Origin: Candidatus Hydrogenedentota bacterium
GTDB lineage: Bacteria; Hydrogenedentota; Hydrogenedentia; Hydrogenedentales; SLHB01
Reading direction: 5' to 3'
Length of the DNA: 64,000 bases
Assembly (NCBI GenBank): GCA_020849535.1
Contig: JADLGB010000320.1
Span: 1-64,000, forward strand
Below the pieces are notes generated by a model. That model was not told where the DNA came from. It saw only the letters and a program-made list of their open reading frames with translations, and did no database searches. This document shows positions 1-8,246 of the stretch, piece by piece (positions within the stretch are counted from its first letter, which is position 1; each line of letters begins with the position of its first letter). Position numbers and translations under genes: made by a program.

Positions 1-427
1 GATACGTTGCGAAATAGTTACATATCAAACTACTATTACTTCGCAGATCGATCCCTCCTGGGAATTCACGCGGGATACACGGGGTCACGGATGCGCAAGC
101 GCAGCTCGGGGTGCCAAACTTTTAATGCGATTGCCCTGGTTTCCCCCTTGCCCCACAGCACGCCCCGTGCTATTCTTCCCTCATGCAGCACTAAAATGGA
201 TGCATGTTTCTGCTCCACTCACCTTTGGGGGATGAAGTCATGCAGTACGTTCCTGAAACGACCGCCGGGCGGTCGGCAGGGGGGCACACTGCAGTGACTT
301 GCGTCCAAGCGGGATTTCAATTTCAGGAGGGAAGCGAGACGGCGAACGGGATATGCGATGAGACGATTGTGGCCGCGGGGTGTTTTCGACGGTGGACCTT
401 GAGCTTGACGTTAGGAGTGCACGTACC
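1..427. other. gene-free left edge
   Basis: I see no convincing coding region here. Bases 7-26 match 19 of 20 positions of 31147-31166, so the window opens inside the tail of a dispersed intergenic element. The last part, 411-419, holds the ribosome binding site of the following gene. Confidence 0.5.
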
Positions 428-781
428 ATGAGGCGAGATTGGACCAAACGTCAAATGCGCGTGAGTCCGGTGTACTTTGTCAGCGATTCCCTTGCGTTTC
501 TCTTATTCCTGCGACTGGGATTGGTTGTGCTTCTGTGCTTTCCAGGTACAGCCGTTATCACCGCGCGCTGTGGACCGGCCATTGGCATTGTTTCATGTCT
601 CGTAGCCTTTCTGCTCTGGTGGTATCACTTCGGCTTGCCGAATCTCAAGGAACTCGGAAGTGGTTTCAATTCCTTCTCGGCAGATTTCTGCCTTTTTGGA
701 TATCTATTCATGTCAGCGGTCCTTGTCGTGGCAGTCTTGGAATTTTTCGGCGTTATCCAGGAAGGCAGGCCGTTGTTTTGA
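428..781 (+). CDS. small three-helix membrane protein, unknown function
   Basis: I do not recognise this 117-residue protein. It has a basic N-terminus (MRRDWTKRQMR) followed by three hydrophobic segments at about residues 18-42, 46-66 and 85-106, so it is probably an inner-membrane protein with its N-terminus inside. The ATG at 428 is preceded by GGAG about ten bases upstream, which favours it over the in-frame upstream ATG at 380. No operon partner is evident: the next gene begins 110 bases downstream. It could be a lineage-specific gene or a decayed fragment. Confidence 0.5.
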   Translation: MRRDWTKRQMRVSPVYFVSDSLAFLLFLRLGLVVLLCFPGTAVITARCGPAIGIVSCLVAFLLWWYHFGLPNLKELGSGFNSFSADFCLFGYLFMSAVLVVAVLEFFGVIQEGRPLF

Positions 782-890
782 GCCTGACGTACAGCCATCA
801 TACGTAGTACCCCATGAAGGGCTGAGTAAGCTGCGATTTTGGGGAAATCGCGGACAGACCTGAATCAAGAGCATTTCCCAGAGAATCAGG

Positions 891-1283
891 ATGAAGAAGC
901 GAACTGCCATTGCCGGTTTGGTTTTGCTGGGCATCAGCCTGACCGTCCTTGTTGTCAGCCTGCATGGCCCCGTCTGCGAGGCGAAGCGCTCATGCATGAT
1001 CTTGAGTACATTTGCCGATCACATCCAACGTGCAGAATGGGCGAAAGCACAGGCCATGCTCCAGACCGACCCTGAGTGGTGCCGGGTTGAAGGTGGGAAG
1101 TTGCTCTACTCGAATTACGATATTACAGGCCGCATGGCGTCGGCACAGCCGAAGTTCTGGAAGACCTTGCGGTACTATCTCACGGATCGATCTATGGGCG
1201 ACAAGGTGATTTTCCAAGCCTCCAGTCGTGCGGACTACGCCAAGCTGAGAGACGGAAAGATCACGTTCATAAAGATGCCATGA
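891..1283 (+). CDS. hypothetical exported or membrane-anchored protein
   Basis: A 130-residue protein starting MKKRTAIAG with one strong hydrophobic stretch at about residues 7-27, read as an uncleaved anchor or a signal peptide. The remainder is soluble, contains three cysteines early on and has no family signature I know. It lies among small orphan genes without an operon partner. The start is supported by the Lys/Arg-rich N-terminus and a purine-rich stretch just upstream. The opposite-strand ORF across 990-1457 looks like a frame shadow. Confidence 0.5.
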   Translation: MKKRTAIAGLVLLGISLTVLVVSLHGPVCEAKRSCMILSTFADHIQRAEWAKAQAMLQTDPEWCRVEGGKLLYSNYDITGRMASAQPKFWKTLRYYLTDRSMGDKVIFQASSRADYAKLRDGKITFIKMP

Positions 1284-1485
1284 AGACCGATCATCACCTC
1301 GGGCCGTATTCTCAACTCCCGCGAGAACACTTGCGCCCGGCCCATTACGGAGATATTCTGGTTTCGTGGCAAATGGCCCAGCAACGGTAGTAACCGTTCC
1401 ACGGTGAATGTCATTTCGGGCCTGCACTGTGTTGTCTGGTTCGAGGATGGCCCGCAATTCTGGTATTCACAGCAGGGAGATCAAC

Positions 1486-1698
1486 ATGGCGGGTTCCGCA
1501 GACATCCTGAAAGAGGCCTTGAAACTGCCTGCCATAGAGAGGGCGGAGCTTATCGATGGTCTTCTGTCCAGCTTGGACGAGCCGGATCGGAATCTCGACA
1601 GGCTGTGGGCGAAAGAAGCCAAAGACCGAATCGACGCATACGAACAAGGGCAAATCAAGGCTCTGACCGTTCATGAGGTTCTCGAAAAGTACAGGTGA
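1486..1698 (+). CDS. addiction-module antitoxin component (TIGR02574-like)
   Basis: This 70-residue acidic, helical protein begins MAGSADILKEALKLPAIER and carries the LxxxERAELIDGLLSSL pattern of the putative addiction-module component family, the antitoxin partners of RelE/ParE-type toxins. An in-frame ATG at 1408 exists, but the ATG at 1486 is chosen because AGGGAGA lies five bases before it and the family begins there. The residues encoded upstream are not family-like. The expected toxin gene directly downstream is only a stub (1707-1811), so the module looks inactivated. Confidence 0.72.
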   Translation: MAGSADILKEALKLPAIERAELIDGLLSSLDEPDRNLDRLWAKEAKDRIDAYEQGQIKALTVHEVLEKYR

Positions 1699-1706
1699 TA
1701 CGGGCG

Positions 1707-1811
1707 ATGAAAGGGCGCTTTCTGGATGCTGCGAAGGGCAAAACTCGCCGGGGGTGCGAGCTCGGCGGGCTGATGTGTTCTGGTTGGCCTGAAAGGCCTG
1801 AATACTCATAG
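1707..1811 (+). pseudogene. truncated RelE/ParE-type toxin remnant
   Basis: An ATG eight bases after the antitoxin stop opens a frame whose first residues, MKGRFLDAAKGK, resemble the usual N-terminus of ParE/RelE toxins (typically MKVRFLxxAxxEL). The frame then runs into Arg/Gly-rich sequence unlike the family and stops after 34 codons, against about 95-100 residues for an intact toxin. The sequence that replaces the rest belongs to the repeat-rich stretch at 1785-2057. I infer that the toxin body was lost through rearrangement with repeats. The assignment rests on a short N-terminal match and its position. Confidence 0.45.
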
Positions 1812-2057
1812 CCCCGGCTTGGCCTTAGCGAAGCGAAGGCCTAGCCGGGGTAAGATCTGCCCCCCGTATGGATTCCCTGAAAGGGATACATAGTCACAGC
1901 GCAGTTATTGAACCCTTTCAGGGTAGCCCCGTGGGGTGCTTAAACCCAGGGTAGGCCTACGCTTCGCTTCGGCCAACCCATGGGCTGTGAGTACTTTGGC
2001 CCTTCAGGCCATAATGAAATGGGCTGTGAGTACCTTGCCCTTCAGGCCATAACAAGC
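1812..2057. repeat. cluster of palindromes and a 39-bp tandem duplication
   Basis: Three structures fill this gene-free stretch. Bases 1812-1850 form a hairpin of two perfectly paired blocks of 8 and 6 bp separated by one T-T mismatch, with a 9-base loop. CCCTGAAAGGG at 1875-1885 is repeated inverted at 1913-1923. Bases 1980-2018 and 2019-2057 are near-identical 39-bp direct repeats carrying GGGCTGTGAGTAC and CCTTCAGGCC. No gene is seen from 1812 to 2306. The elements look like dispersed REP-type repeats rather than one terminator. Confidence 0.7.
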
Positions 2058-2306
2058 TGGGAAGTGAGAAGCGGAGGGAGCATCCCATTAGCCGGTTTTC
2101 ACCATCTTGAGCGATGTGGTGTAAGAGGCCGGAATCGAGGCGTCCTTCGCGCCGGAATGCTGCCGTCGCGCCATCCACGACATCGCCGTCCAATCCAATT
2201 TGCGCCGCCCCCCGATCCTATGATATATTCCGTCGTTCGAGGGTTTTAGACAGATTACGAAATTCGCGCCCGCGGTGCCCGCGAGGCGGTTTTCAAGGAG
2301 AGTCTC

Positions 2307-2510
2307 GTGAAGAAGGGCATTCACCCCAACTACGTCACGTCCAAGGTCACCTGCGCCTGCGGGAATTCCTTTGAAACCCGGTCCACCAAACCGGCTATCA
2401 ATGTCGAAATCTGCTCCGCTTGCCACCCGTTCTATACGGGCAAGCAGAAGTTCGTCGACAGCGAGGGCCGTGTGGACCGCTTCAACAGGAAGTACGGCAA
2501 GAAGAACTAA
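2307..2510 (+). CDS. rpmE: 50S ribosomal protein L31
   Basis: This 67-residue protein of the large ribosomal subunit starts MKKGIHPNY, as L31 does, and keeps the zinc-binding form: Cys16 and Cys18 (CAC) with Cys36 and Cys39 (CSAC). It ends with the conserved FNRKYG segment. Translation starts at GTG 2307, with AAGGAG seven bases upstream. prfA follows after six bases. rpmE-prfA-prmC is a common bacterial gene order and ties the synthesis of a ribosomal protein to that of release factor 1 and its methylase. Confidence 0.97.
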   Translation: MKKGIHPNYVTSKVTCACGNSFETRSTKPAINVEICSACHPFYTGKQKFVDSEGRVDRFNRKYGKKN

Positions 2511-2516
2511 GCCCGT

Positions 2517-3593
2517 ATGGAACGGGTTATGCGCCAAAGGCTCGCCGCCGTGTGCGACGAGTACGAGCGGCTTACTGCCGAGATGTCCACCCAGGAAGTG
2601 GCGACCGATCCTGCTCGCTTCCGCCAACTCGCCAAGACCCAGCGTTCCCTGGAGGAGACTGTCAATACGTTTCGCCAGTACGAGCGCTACGAGCGCCGTC
2701 TCGAAGAAGCGGAGCAGATGCTCCGCGATGAAAGCGATCCGGACATCCGGGAAATGGCGGAAGGCGAGAAGGAAGAGACGGCCCAGCTCCTGAGTAATCT
2801 CGAAGACGAGCTACGTGTTCTCCTCATTCCCAAAGATCCCAACGACGCGAAGAACACCATCATGGAAATCCGCGCCGGGACCGGGGGAGAGGAGGCCGCC
2901 CTGTTTGCGTCCGATCTCTTCCGCATGTACAGCCGTCTCGCCGAACTCAAGGGATGGAAGGTCGAAGTCCTCGGCTCCAACCCCACCGGCATCGGCGGCT
3001 ACAAGGAAATCAGCTTCCAGGTTTCCGGCGACAGCGTGTACAGCCAGCTCAAGTTCGAGGGCGGCGTCCACCGCGTCCAGCGCGTGCCCGCCACCGAAGC
3101 CCAGGGCCGCATCCACACGTCCGCCGTTACCGTGGCCGTGCTGCCCGAGGCCGAAGAAGTCGACATCGCCATCGACCCGACCGAACTCCACATCGACGTC
3201 TACCGGTCCTCCGGCGCCGGTGGCCAGCACGTGAACACGACCGACTCCGCCGTGCGGATTACCCACATTCCTACCGGCGTTGTGGTCTCGTGCCAGGATG
3301 AACGTTCGCAGCACAAGAACAAGGCCAAGGCCATGGCCGTCCTTCGCGCGCGCCTGCTTGCCCACAAGCAGGAAGAGGAAGAAGCCAAGCGTTCCGCGGA
3401 CCGCAAGAACCAGGTCGGCAGCGGCGACCGCAGCGAGCGCATCCGCACTTACAACTTTCCCGAAAACCGCATCACCGATCACCGGATCGGCTTCACGCTT
3501 TACCAACTGAAAAACGTCATGGAGGGGGAATTGCAGCCTGTTATCGACGCCTTGATTGACGCGGATCGCACCGCGAAACTGGCGGCCACCTGA
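2517..3593 (+). CDS. prfA: peptide chain release factor 1
   Basis: Recognises UAA and UAG in the ribosomal A site and triggers release of the finished peptide. The 358-residue length is normal. The stop-codon reading tripeptide PAT lies at residues 191-193 in the HRVQRVPATE context, which marks RF1 rather than RF2. The catalytic GGQ is at 235-237 within SSGAGGQHVNTT. The glutamine is the target of the PrmC methylase encoded next. The prmC start overlaps this stop (TGATG), so the two are probably translationally coupled. An in-frame ATG at 2529 is a possible alternative start. Confidence 0.97.
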   Translation: MERVMRQRLAAVCDEYERLTAEMSTQEVATDPARFRQLAKTQRSLEETVNTFRQYERYERRLEEAEQMLRDESDPDIREMAEGEKEETAQLLSNLEDELRVLLIPKDPNDAKNTIMEIRAGTGGEEAALFASDLFRMYSRLAELKGWKVEVLGSNPTGIGGYKEISFQVSGDSVYSQLKFEGGVHRVQRVPATEAQGRIHTSAVTVAVLPEAEEVDIAIDPTELHIDVYRSSGAGGQHVNTTDSAVRITHIPTGVVVSCQDERSQHKNKAKAMAVLRARLLAHKQEEEEAKRSADRKNQVGSGDRSERIRTYNFPENRITDHRIGFTLYQLKNVMEGELQPVIDALIDADRTAKLAAT

Positions 3594-4438
3594 TGGCGAC
3601 CGTTGGCCAACGCCTCGACGCCGCCGTTCGCGCCCTCGCCGACGTGAGCGAATCGCCCCGCGATGACGCCGAATTCATGCTCGCCCACGTGCTCGGTGTT
3701 CCCCGGTCGCAATTGCATACCCGCTTCGATCAGCAGGCCAAGCTGCCCGCGTTCGACTCGTTCATCAAACGCCGCCTCAAGCACGAGCCCGTCCCTTATA
3801 TCCTCGGTGAGTGGGAGTTCTATTCGCTCGACATCGAGGTCAAAGCCCCTGTGCTCGTGCCGCGCCCCGAAACCGAGCACCTCGTCGAAGTCGTGCTCGA
3901 ACACGTCGAAGGCCGTCCCGCGCGCGTTCTTGAAATCGGCACCGGCACCGGTTGCGTGGCAGTCGCCATCGCCGCCTACGCCACCCAGGCGCAAGTTGTC
4001 GCCACGGACATTAATCCCGCGGCGCTCACCCTCGCCTCGCGCAACGCCAAGCACCACGGCCTCACGCGGCGCATGGAGTTCCGCAAGGGCGACCTCTTCG
4101 CGGCGCTCGCCCCGGGCGAAGCCCCGTTCGACGCCATCTGCTCCAATCCGCCATACGTTGAGTCCGGCCAGATGCAGCACCTGTCGCCCAGCATTCGTAA
4201 ATACGAGGACCCTCAGGCCCTCGTCGCAGGCGAAGACGGATTGGATGTCATCCGCCGTATCGTCGCCGGCGCCACGCAGCACCTCGTGCCGGGCGGCTTG
4301 CTCGCGCTGGAAATGGGGGAGGGGCACTATGCTACAGTGCAACAGCTCCTCATCGACGCGGGTTTTGTGGAGCCGGAGGTACGATGCGATCTCGCCGGGA
4401 TTCAACGAATCGCCTACGCCAAAACGCCGGCGCCATGA
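3593..4438 (+). CDS. prmC: release factor glutamine N5-methyltransferase
   Basis: Methylates the glutamine of the GGQ motif of release factors with S-adenosylmethionine. The 281-residue protein shows the SAM-binding glycine motif EIGTGTGC at about 114-121, an acidic residue after the second strand (TDIN), and the catalytic NPPY at 185-188, which contacts the glutamine amide. An N-terminal helical domain precedes the Rossmann domain, as in the family. It overlaps prfA by one base and the following gene by ATGA at 4435-4438, so it sits inside a tightly coupled operon. Confidence 0.96.
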   Translation: MATVGQRLDAAVRALADVSESPRDDAEFMLAHVLGVPRSQLHTRFDQQAKLPAFDSFIKRRLKHEPVPYILGEWEFYSLDIEVKAPVLVPRPETEHLVEVVLEHVEGRPARVLEIGTGTGCVAVAIAAYATQAQVVATDINPAALTLASRNAKHHGLTRRMEFRKGDLFAALAPGEAPFDAICSNPPYVESGQMQHLSPSIRKYEDPQALVAGEDGLDVIRRIVAGATQHLVPGGLLALEMGEGHYATVQQLLIDAGFVEPEVRCDLAGIQRIAYAKTPAP

Positions 4439-5130
4439 GCGGACTCGCCGGGTCAACGGCCGTCCGTGAGCTTCCCCCTGAAGAGCGCCCGCGCGAACGG
4501 CTCGCCCAACTCGGCCCAGAGGCGCTTCGCGACGCCGAACTTATCGCCGTGCTCTTCCGTACCGGCACCCGCGAGACCGGCGCGATCGCCCTGGCCGATG
4601 CCGTGCTGCGCCACTTCGGCGATCTCCGCGGCCTCGCTCGTGCCTCTATCGAGGAACTCCAGCAGGTCAAAGGACTCGGCGCCGTCAAGGCCATTGAGAT
4701 CAAGGCCGCCCTCGAGTTGGGCAAGCGTCTCGCCGCGCATGTCGCCAAGGAGCGTACCCGCATCACCGGCGCTGACGACGTCGTCCGCTACCTCATGATT
4801 CGCTACAAGGACTGCGAGACCGAGGAATTCAAGGCACTCTTGCTCAACACCAAGAACGAGGTTCTCAGGACGATCCCCATCTCCAGCGGCGGCCTCGATT
4901 CGGCGTCGGCCCTCCCCCGCGACGTGTTTCGCCAGGCGATCCGGGAAGGCGCCAGCGCCGTCATCATCTGCCATAACCACCCCAGCGGCGATCCCGAACC
5001 CAGCCGCGATGATGTCGCGCTTACCCGCCGCCTTGCCGAAGCGGCGGATCTCCTCGGCATCCGCCTGCTCGACCACGTCATTTTCGGCGACGGCCGCCAT
5101 GTCAGCCTCAAAGAAAGGAATCTGATGTGA
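4435..5130 (+). CDS. radC: RadC family JAB/MPN-domain protein
   Basis: A 231-residue RadC-family protein: helix-hairpin-helix-like N-terminal part (QVKGLGAVKAIEIKAAL at about 77-93), then an MPN+/JAMM domain with the metal-binding pattern H180-x-H182 and Asp193 in HNHPSGDPEPSRDD. The biochemical role of RadC is unsettled, and its historic link to DNA repair is doubtful. The start at 4435 is preferred over an in-frame ATG at 4384 because it makes the ATGA overlap with prmC and gives the usual family N-terminus. The next gene overlaps by GTGA at 5127-5130. Confidence 0.93.
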   Translation: MSGLAGSTAVRELPPEERPRERLAQLGPEALRDAELIAVLFRTGTRETGAIALADAVLRHFGDLRGLARASIEELQQVKGLGAVKAIEIKAALELGKRLAAHVAKERTRITGADDVVRYLMIRYKDCETEEFKALLLNTKNEVLRTIPISSGGLDSASALPRDVFRQAIREGASAVIICHNHPSGDPEPSRDDVALTRRLAEAADLLGIRLLDHVIFGDGRHVSLKERNLM

Positions 5131-5780
5131 ACACGCCCTTCAGCGGATGGAAAGAAGGCCTGCCCTACTACGGGCCGCTGCTCGCCGCCGGCGCGATACT
5201 GTTCCTGTTCGTGGGCTGGTCCACTATGGGCCTGGCCGTCTCGCTGTTTGTCCTCGTGTGCGGATTGTTCACCCTGTTTTTCTTCCGCGATCCCGTCCGC
5301 GCCATCACCCGCGTATCCGGCGAAATCGTCGCGCCCGCCGACGGCACCATCGTCGGCATCGAGGACCTGGAAACCACACCCCACTACGACGGCCCCTGCA
5401 CGCGTATCTCGATCTTCCTGTCCGTGCTCAATGTCCACATCAACCGCGCGCCCTTCGACGGGCAAATCGCGGACATCCGGTACCAGCCCGGCCGCTTTCT
5501 CAACGCCATGAAGGCCGAAACCACCGATCTCAACGAATCCAACGCCGTGCGCATGACGACCAGTCGGGGCCTCGTCACGGTCCGCCAGATCTCCGGCGCG
5601 ATCGCGCGCCGTATCGTGTGCCGCAGAAACGTGGGGGATACCCTCGCGCGCGGCGAGAAGTTCGGTATGATCAAGTTCGGCTCCCGCACCGAACTGTACC
5701 TGCCTCCCGGAACCGAGGTTTGTGTTAAACTAAGAGATAAGGTGCGCGGCGGTTCCTCCGTCGTCGCACGCTTCCCCTGA
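5127..5780 (+). CDS. psd: phosphatidylserine decarboxylase proenzyme (short type)
   Basis: Converts phosphatidylserine to phosphatidylethanolamine at the inner membrane. The 217-residue proenzyme has two hydrophobic segments at about 14-30 and 33-53, then the catalytic region with VAPADG and VHINRAP motifs. Self-cleavage is predicted between Gly185 and Ser186 in IKFGSRTE, which would create the pyruvoyl group on the alpha chain. It starts at GTG, overlapping the upstream stop. pssA, which makes its substrate, lies 31 bases downstream, so substrate supply and use are encoded together. Confidence 0.95.
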   Translation: MNTPFSGWKEGLPYYGPLLAAGAILFLFVGWSTMGLAVSLFVLVCGLFTLFFFRDPVRAITRVSGEIVAPADGTIVGIEDLETTPHYDGPCTRISIFLSVLNVHINRAPFDGQIADIRYQPGRFLNAMKAETTDLNESNAVRMTTSRGLVTVRQISGAIARRIVCRRNVGDTLARGEKFGMIKFGSRTELYLPPGTEVCVKLRDKVRGGSSVVARFP

Positions 5781-5811
5781 CCGCCGCGAGGAAACGGAGC
5801 AGGTTCAAGGT

Positions 5812-6669
5812 ATGAAACGGATATCCTTCAAGCGCGACCCTGAGAAGCGCGGCCACAAACTGATCGGCATGCGCAAGCGCCGCATTTCGGAGCACCGCCG
5901 GCCCATTAACGTGCTCGCCAGCGCCATCACCACGCTCAACCTGTATTGCGGCATCGCCAGTATCTTCGCCGCCATCGAAGGCGAGTACACCAAAGCCGCG
6001 TACTGGATTTTCGCGGCAATCGTGATGGACATGCTCGACGGCTCAGTGGCCCGCGTCACCAAGAGCATCTCTGAATTCGGCAAACAGCTCGACAGCCTGT
6101 GCGACGTCGTTTCCTTCGGCGTCGCGCCCGCTGTCCTGATATACCAGGTCTACCTGCCCGTGGAGCAGAATGCTGTGTCGCGCGTGGGCGCGGTCATGGC
6201 TATCATCTATGCCATCTGCACCGCCCTGCGGCTCGCGCGATTCAACGTGTTCCAGGCCGAGATCCGCGAATACTTCATCGGCCTCCCGAGCCCGGCCGCC
6301 GCCGCGACCATCGCGTCATTCTCCCTCTTCACCGAATACTTTGAACTGAATGTCGCGTTTTGGATCTTCGGTCCCCTGACGCTGCTGATCGCCTACCTCA
6401 TGGTCAGCACGATTCAGTATCCCAAGAACAAGATGAAGTCCATGTTGCTCGCCCCGCGAAACGGGTTTCGCCTGCTCGCCCTGTGCGCGGTCGGCATCGC
6501 CGTTTTCGACTACGCCAGCCGCCGCTCTCCGTCCATCGTGCTGTTCCCGCTTGCGGCGTTCTATTGCCTGTTCGGGATGGTCGATACCGCGTACCGCCGC
6601 TTTGTGAAGAAACAAAGCAAGGCGCTTCCCGCCGAGGAGCCACCCGCGGCCCAGCGTCCGGGAGCCTAG
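5812..6669 (+). CDS. pssA: CDP-diacylglycerol-serine O-phosphatidyltransferase
   Basis: Joins CDP-diacylglycerol and serine to give phosphatidylserine, the step before psd. The 285-residue integral membrane protein carries the full CDP-alcohol phosphotransferase signature: Asp76, Gly77, Ala80, Arg81, Gly90, Asp94 and Asp98, in DGSVAR...EFGKQLDSLCD. Several hydrophobic segments follow. The N-terminus is strongly basic (MKRISFKRDPEKRG). This is the Bacillus-like integral membrane type rather than the soluble enterobacterial one. It converges with the next gene, their stop codons sharing the palindrome CTAG. Confidence 0.95.
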   Translation: MKRISFKRDPEKRGHKLIGMRKRRISEHRRPINVLASAITTLNLYCGIASIFAAIEGEYTKAAYWIFAAIVMDMLDGSVARVTKSISEFGKQLDSLCDVVSFGVAPAVLIYQVYLPVEQNAVSRVGAVMAIIYAICTALRLARFNVFQAEIREYFIGLPSPAAAATIASFSLFTEYFELNVAFWIFGPLTLLIAYLMVSTIQYPKNKMKSMLLAPRNGFRLLALCAVGIAVFDYASRRSPSIVLFPLAAFYCLFGMVDTAYRRFVKKQSKALPAEEPPAAQRPGA

Positions 6670-8018
6670 CCCGTGCCGTCTCCGGGCCGCGCGAAGACCG
6701 GCGAATTCCGGTAGTACGCCACTGCTTCCAGGACCAGCACTTTCAGTGCGGCCGCAATCGGCACCGCCAAGAGCAGCCCGAGGAAGCCCAGGAAGTTCCC
6801 AAATACCAGTATCGCCAAGATGACCCACACGGGGTTCAACCCCACCTGGTCTCCAACGATTTTCGGCGTCAGCACGTTGCCTTCCAGGGCCTGAGCAATT
6901 CCGATCGTCGCCAACACCACGATTACGTGCCAATCCAGACCCCACTGCAGCACGGTCAACAGCACGGCAATGATCGCCACCATCGTCACCCCGAGAAACG
7001 GCACGAAGCTCGCCACCGTGCCAAACCCCGCGATGAGAATCGCGAAGGGAGTCCGTGCGATCAGAAATCCAATGGCGTACATCGCGCCCAGGCAACAGCA
7101 CACCGTTATCTGCCCCCGCAGAAAGCTCTTCAATTGCGCGTCGATCTGGCCCATGATCGACGTCACCTTGGGTAGATACTTCGGTGGAATCAGCCGTCCC
7201 GCACCCGCGACGAGCCCGTCGAAGTCCCGCAACAGGTACCCCGCGACGAACGCGAACAAGGCGAAATTCGCAACGAACAGCACCACATGCAACACCCCGT
7301 TGCCGATGGCCGCGAAAGCGCTGTAGAGATTGACCCCGGCCTGCTTGCCGAACGATGCGAAGGCCCCGAAGTTATTCCGTATCACCTGCAGTGCGGACTC
7401 CCGCACCTTCATCGCGATGTAGGTTGCGAGCACCTCGCGCGCGTTGACATCGTGAGGCGCCGCGCCTGCGAGGTCCTCCGTCTCCTTAGGCGCGACCGCG
7501 TCAGGTTCCGGCGAAGCCTCTGGTTCCGCGGCAGCGTCCGTCTCCGGCGCGGTCGCTGCTACCGGCTCCTCGGAAAGAGTGCTCTCCGCGTCTTGTGCGG
7601 GCGGTGTCGCATCGCTCGCCGCATGTGCGGCCGCCGCATTCTTCTCCAACTCCGCGGCCATGTGCTCGATAGGCAGTTTTTCGAGGACCCGGTCCAGCCA
7701 CTCGCTTCCGGCCACAGTCCTGCTGGCGGATTGCCTGAGACCTTCCGCCTGATGCGCGATCGACGGAATGACGATGAGCGGGATGCTTAGAAACGCTATC
7801 AAGCCGGCCATCGCCAGCCCTGCGATTGTGGCCCCTCGCGAGATCTTCCGAGCCTCGAAGTAGTCCACCACCGGATCGAAAACATAGGCCACCAGAAACG
7901 CCAGAAACAGCGGCACCAGCACCGGCGTGAGTATGTAGACCAGGAATCCCACGAGCGCCAGCGCCCCCAACACCAAGGCGGCCCGCACCCACGGATTGGA
8001 CAGGACAGGTTGTAGCAT
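6666..8018 (-). CDS. AI-2E family transporter (PerM/YdiK-like permease)
   Basis: A 450-residue polytopic protein of the AI-2 exporter/PerM superfamily. Hydrophobic pairs at the N-terminus (about 12-45 and 60-85) and four or five helices after residue 225 match the family, with the C-terminal GDQVGLNPVWVILAIL motif. The substrate cannot be told from sequence; members include AI-2 exporters and Na+/H+ antiporters. A disordered Ala/Pro/Glu-rich insert of about 65 residues (roughly 125-190) lies in the first large loop and is longer than usual. The gene is monocistronic and convergent with pssA. Confidence 0.88.
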   Translation of the reverse strand: MLQPVLSNPWVRAALVLGALALVGFLVYILTPVLVPLFLAFLVAYVFDPVVDYFEARKISRGATIAGLAMAGLIAFLSIPLIVIPSIAHQAEGLRQSASRTVAGSEWLDRVLEKLPIEHMAAELEKNAAAAHAASDATPPAQDAESTLSEEPVAATAPETDAAAEPEASPEPDAVAPKETEDLAGAAPHDVNAREVLATYIAMKVRESALQVIRNNFGAFASFGKQAGVNLYSAFAAIGNGVLHVVLFVANFALFAFVAGYLLRDFDGLVAGAGRLIPPKYLPKVTSIMGQIDAQLKSFLRGQITVCCCLGAMYAIGFLIARTPFAILIAGFGTVASFVPFLGVTMVAIIAVLLTVLQWGLDWHVIVVLATIGIAQALEGNVLTPKIVGDQVGLNPVWVILAILVFGNFLGFLGLLLAVPIAAALKVLVLEAVAYYRNSPVFARPGDGTG

Positions 8019-8146
8019 CGGCCAACTCCTTCCCAGCGAATCGCTCTCTCATTTCACGAGCGCCCCATTCTAGCATCCGCGCATACACACCGCACCCAAA
8101 CCTGCCCGCTACCCCGCGCCGTCTTCTCCTAGTCTTCGTCCCTGTC

Positions 8147-8186
8147 AGTCCATGCATGTCCGTGACCGTCCGTGACCGTCCGTGTT
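8147..8186. repeat. short GTCCGTGACC direct repeats
   Basis: GTCCGTGACC is repeated in tandem with variations, between the divergent AI-2E and DUF481 genes. Similar GGACGGACACGG and GTGGACAGAG strings occur near 60.44 and 62.16 kb, which suggests a dispersed simple repeat. No promoter assignment is offered. Confidence 0.5.
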
Positions 8187-8246
8187 CCCCTCCCCCAGGA
8201 GATCGTGTAAAATCTTCTTAGCGACACTTTGCGGAAAGAGTTCACC

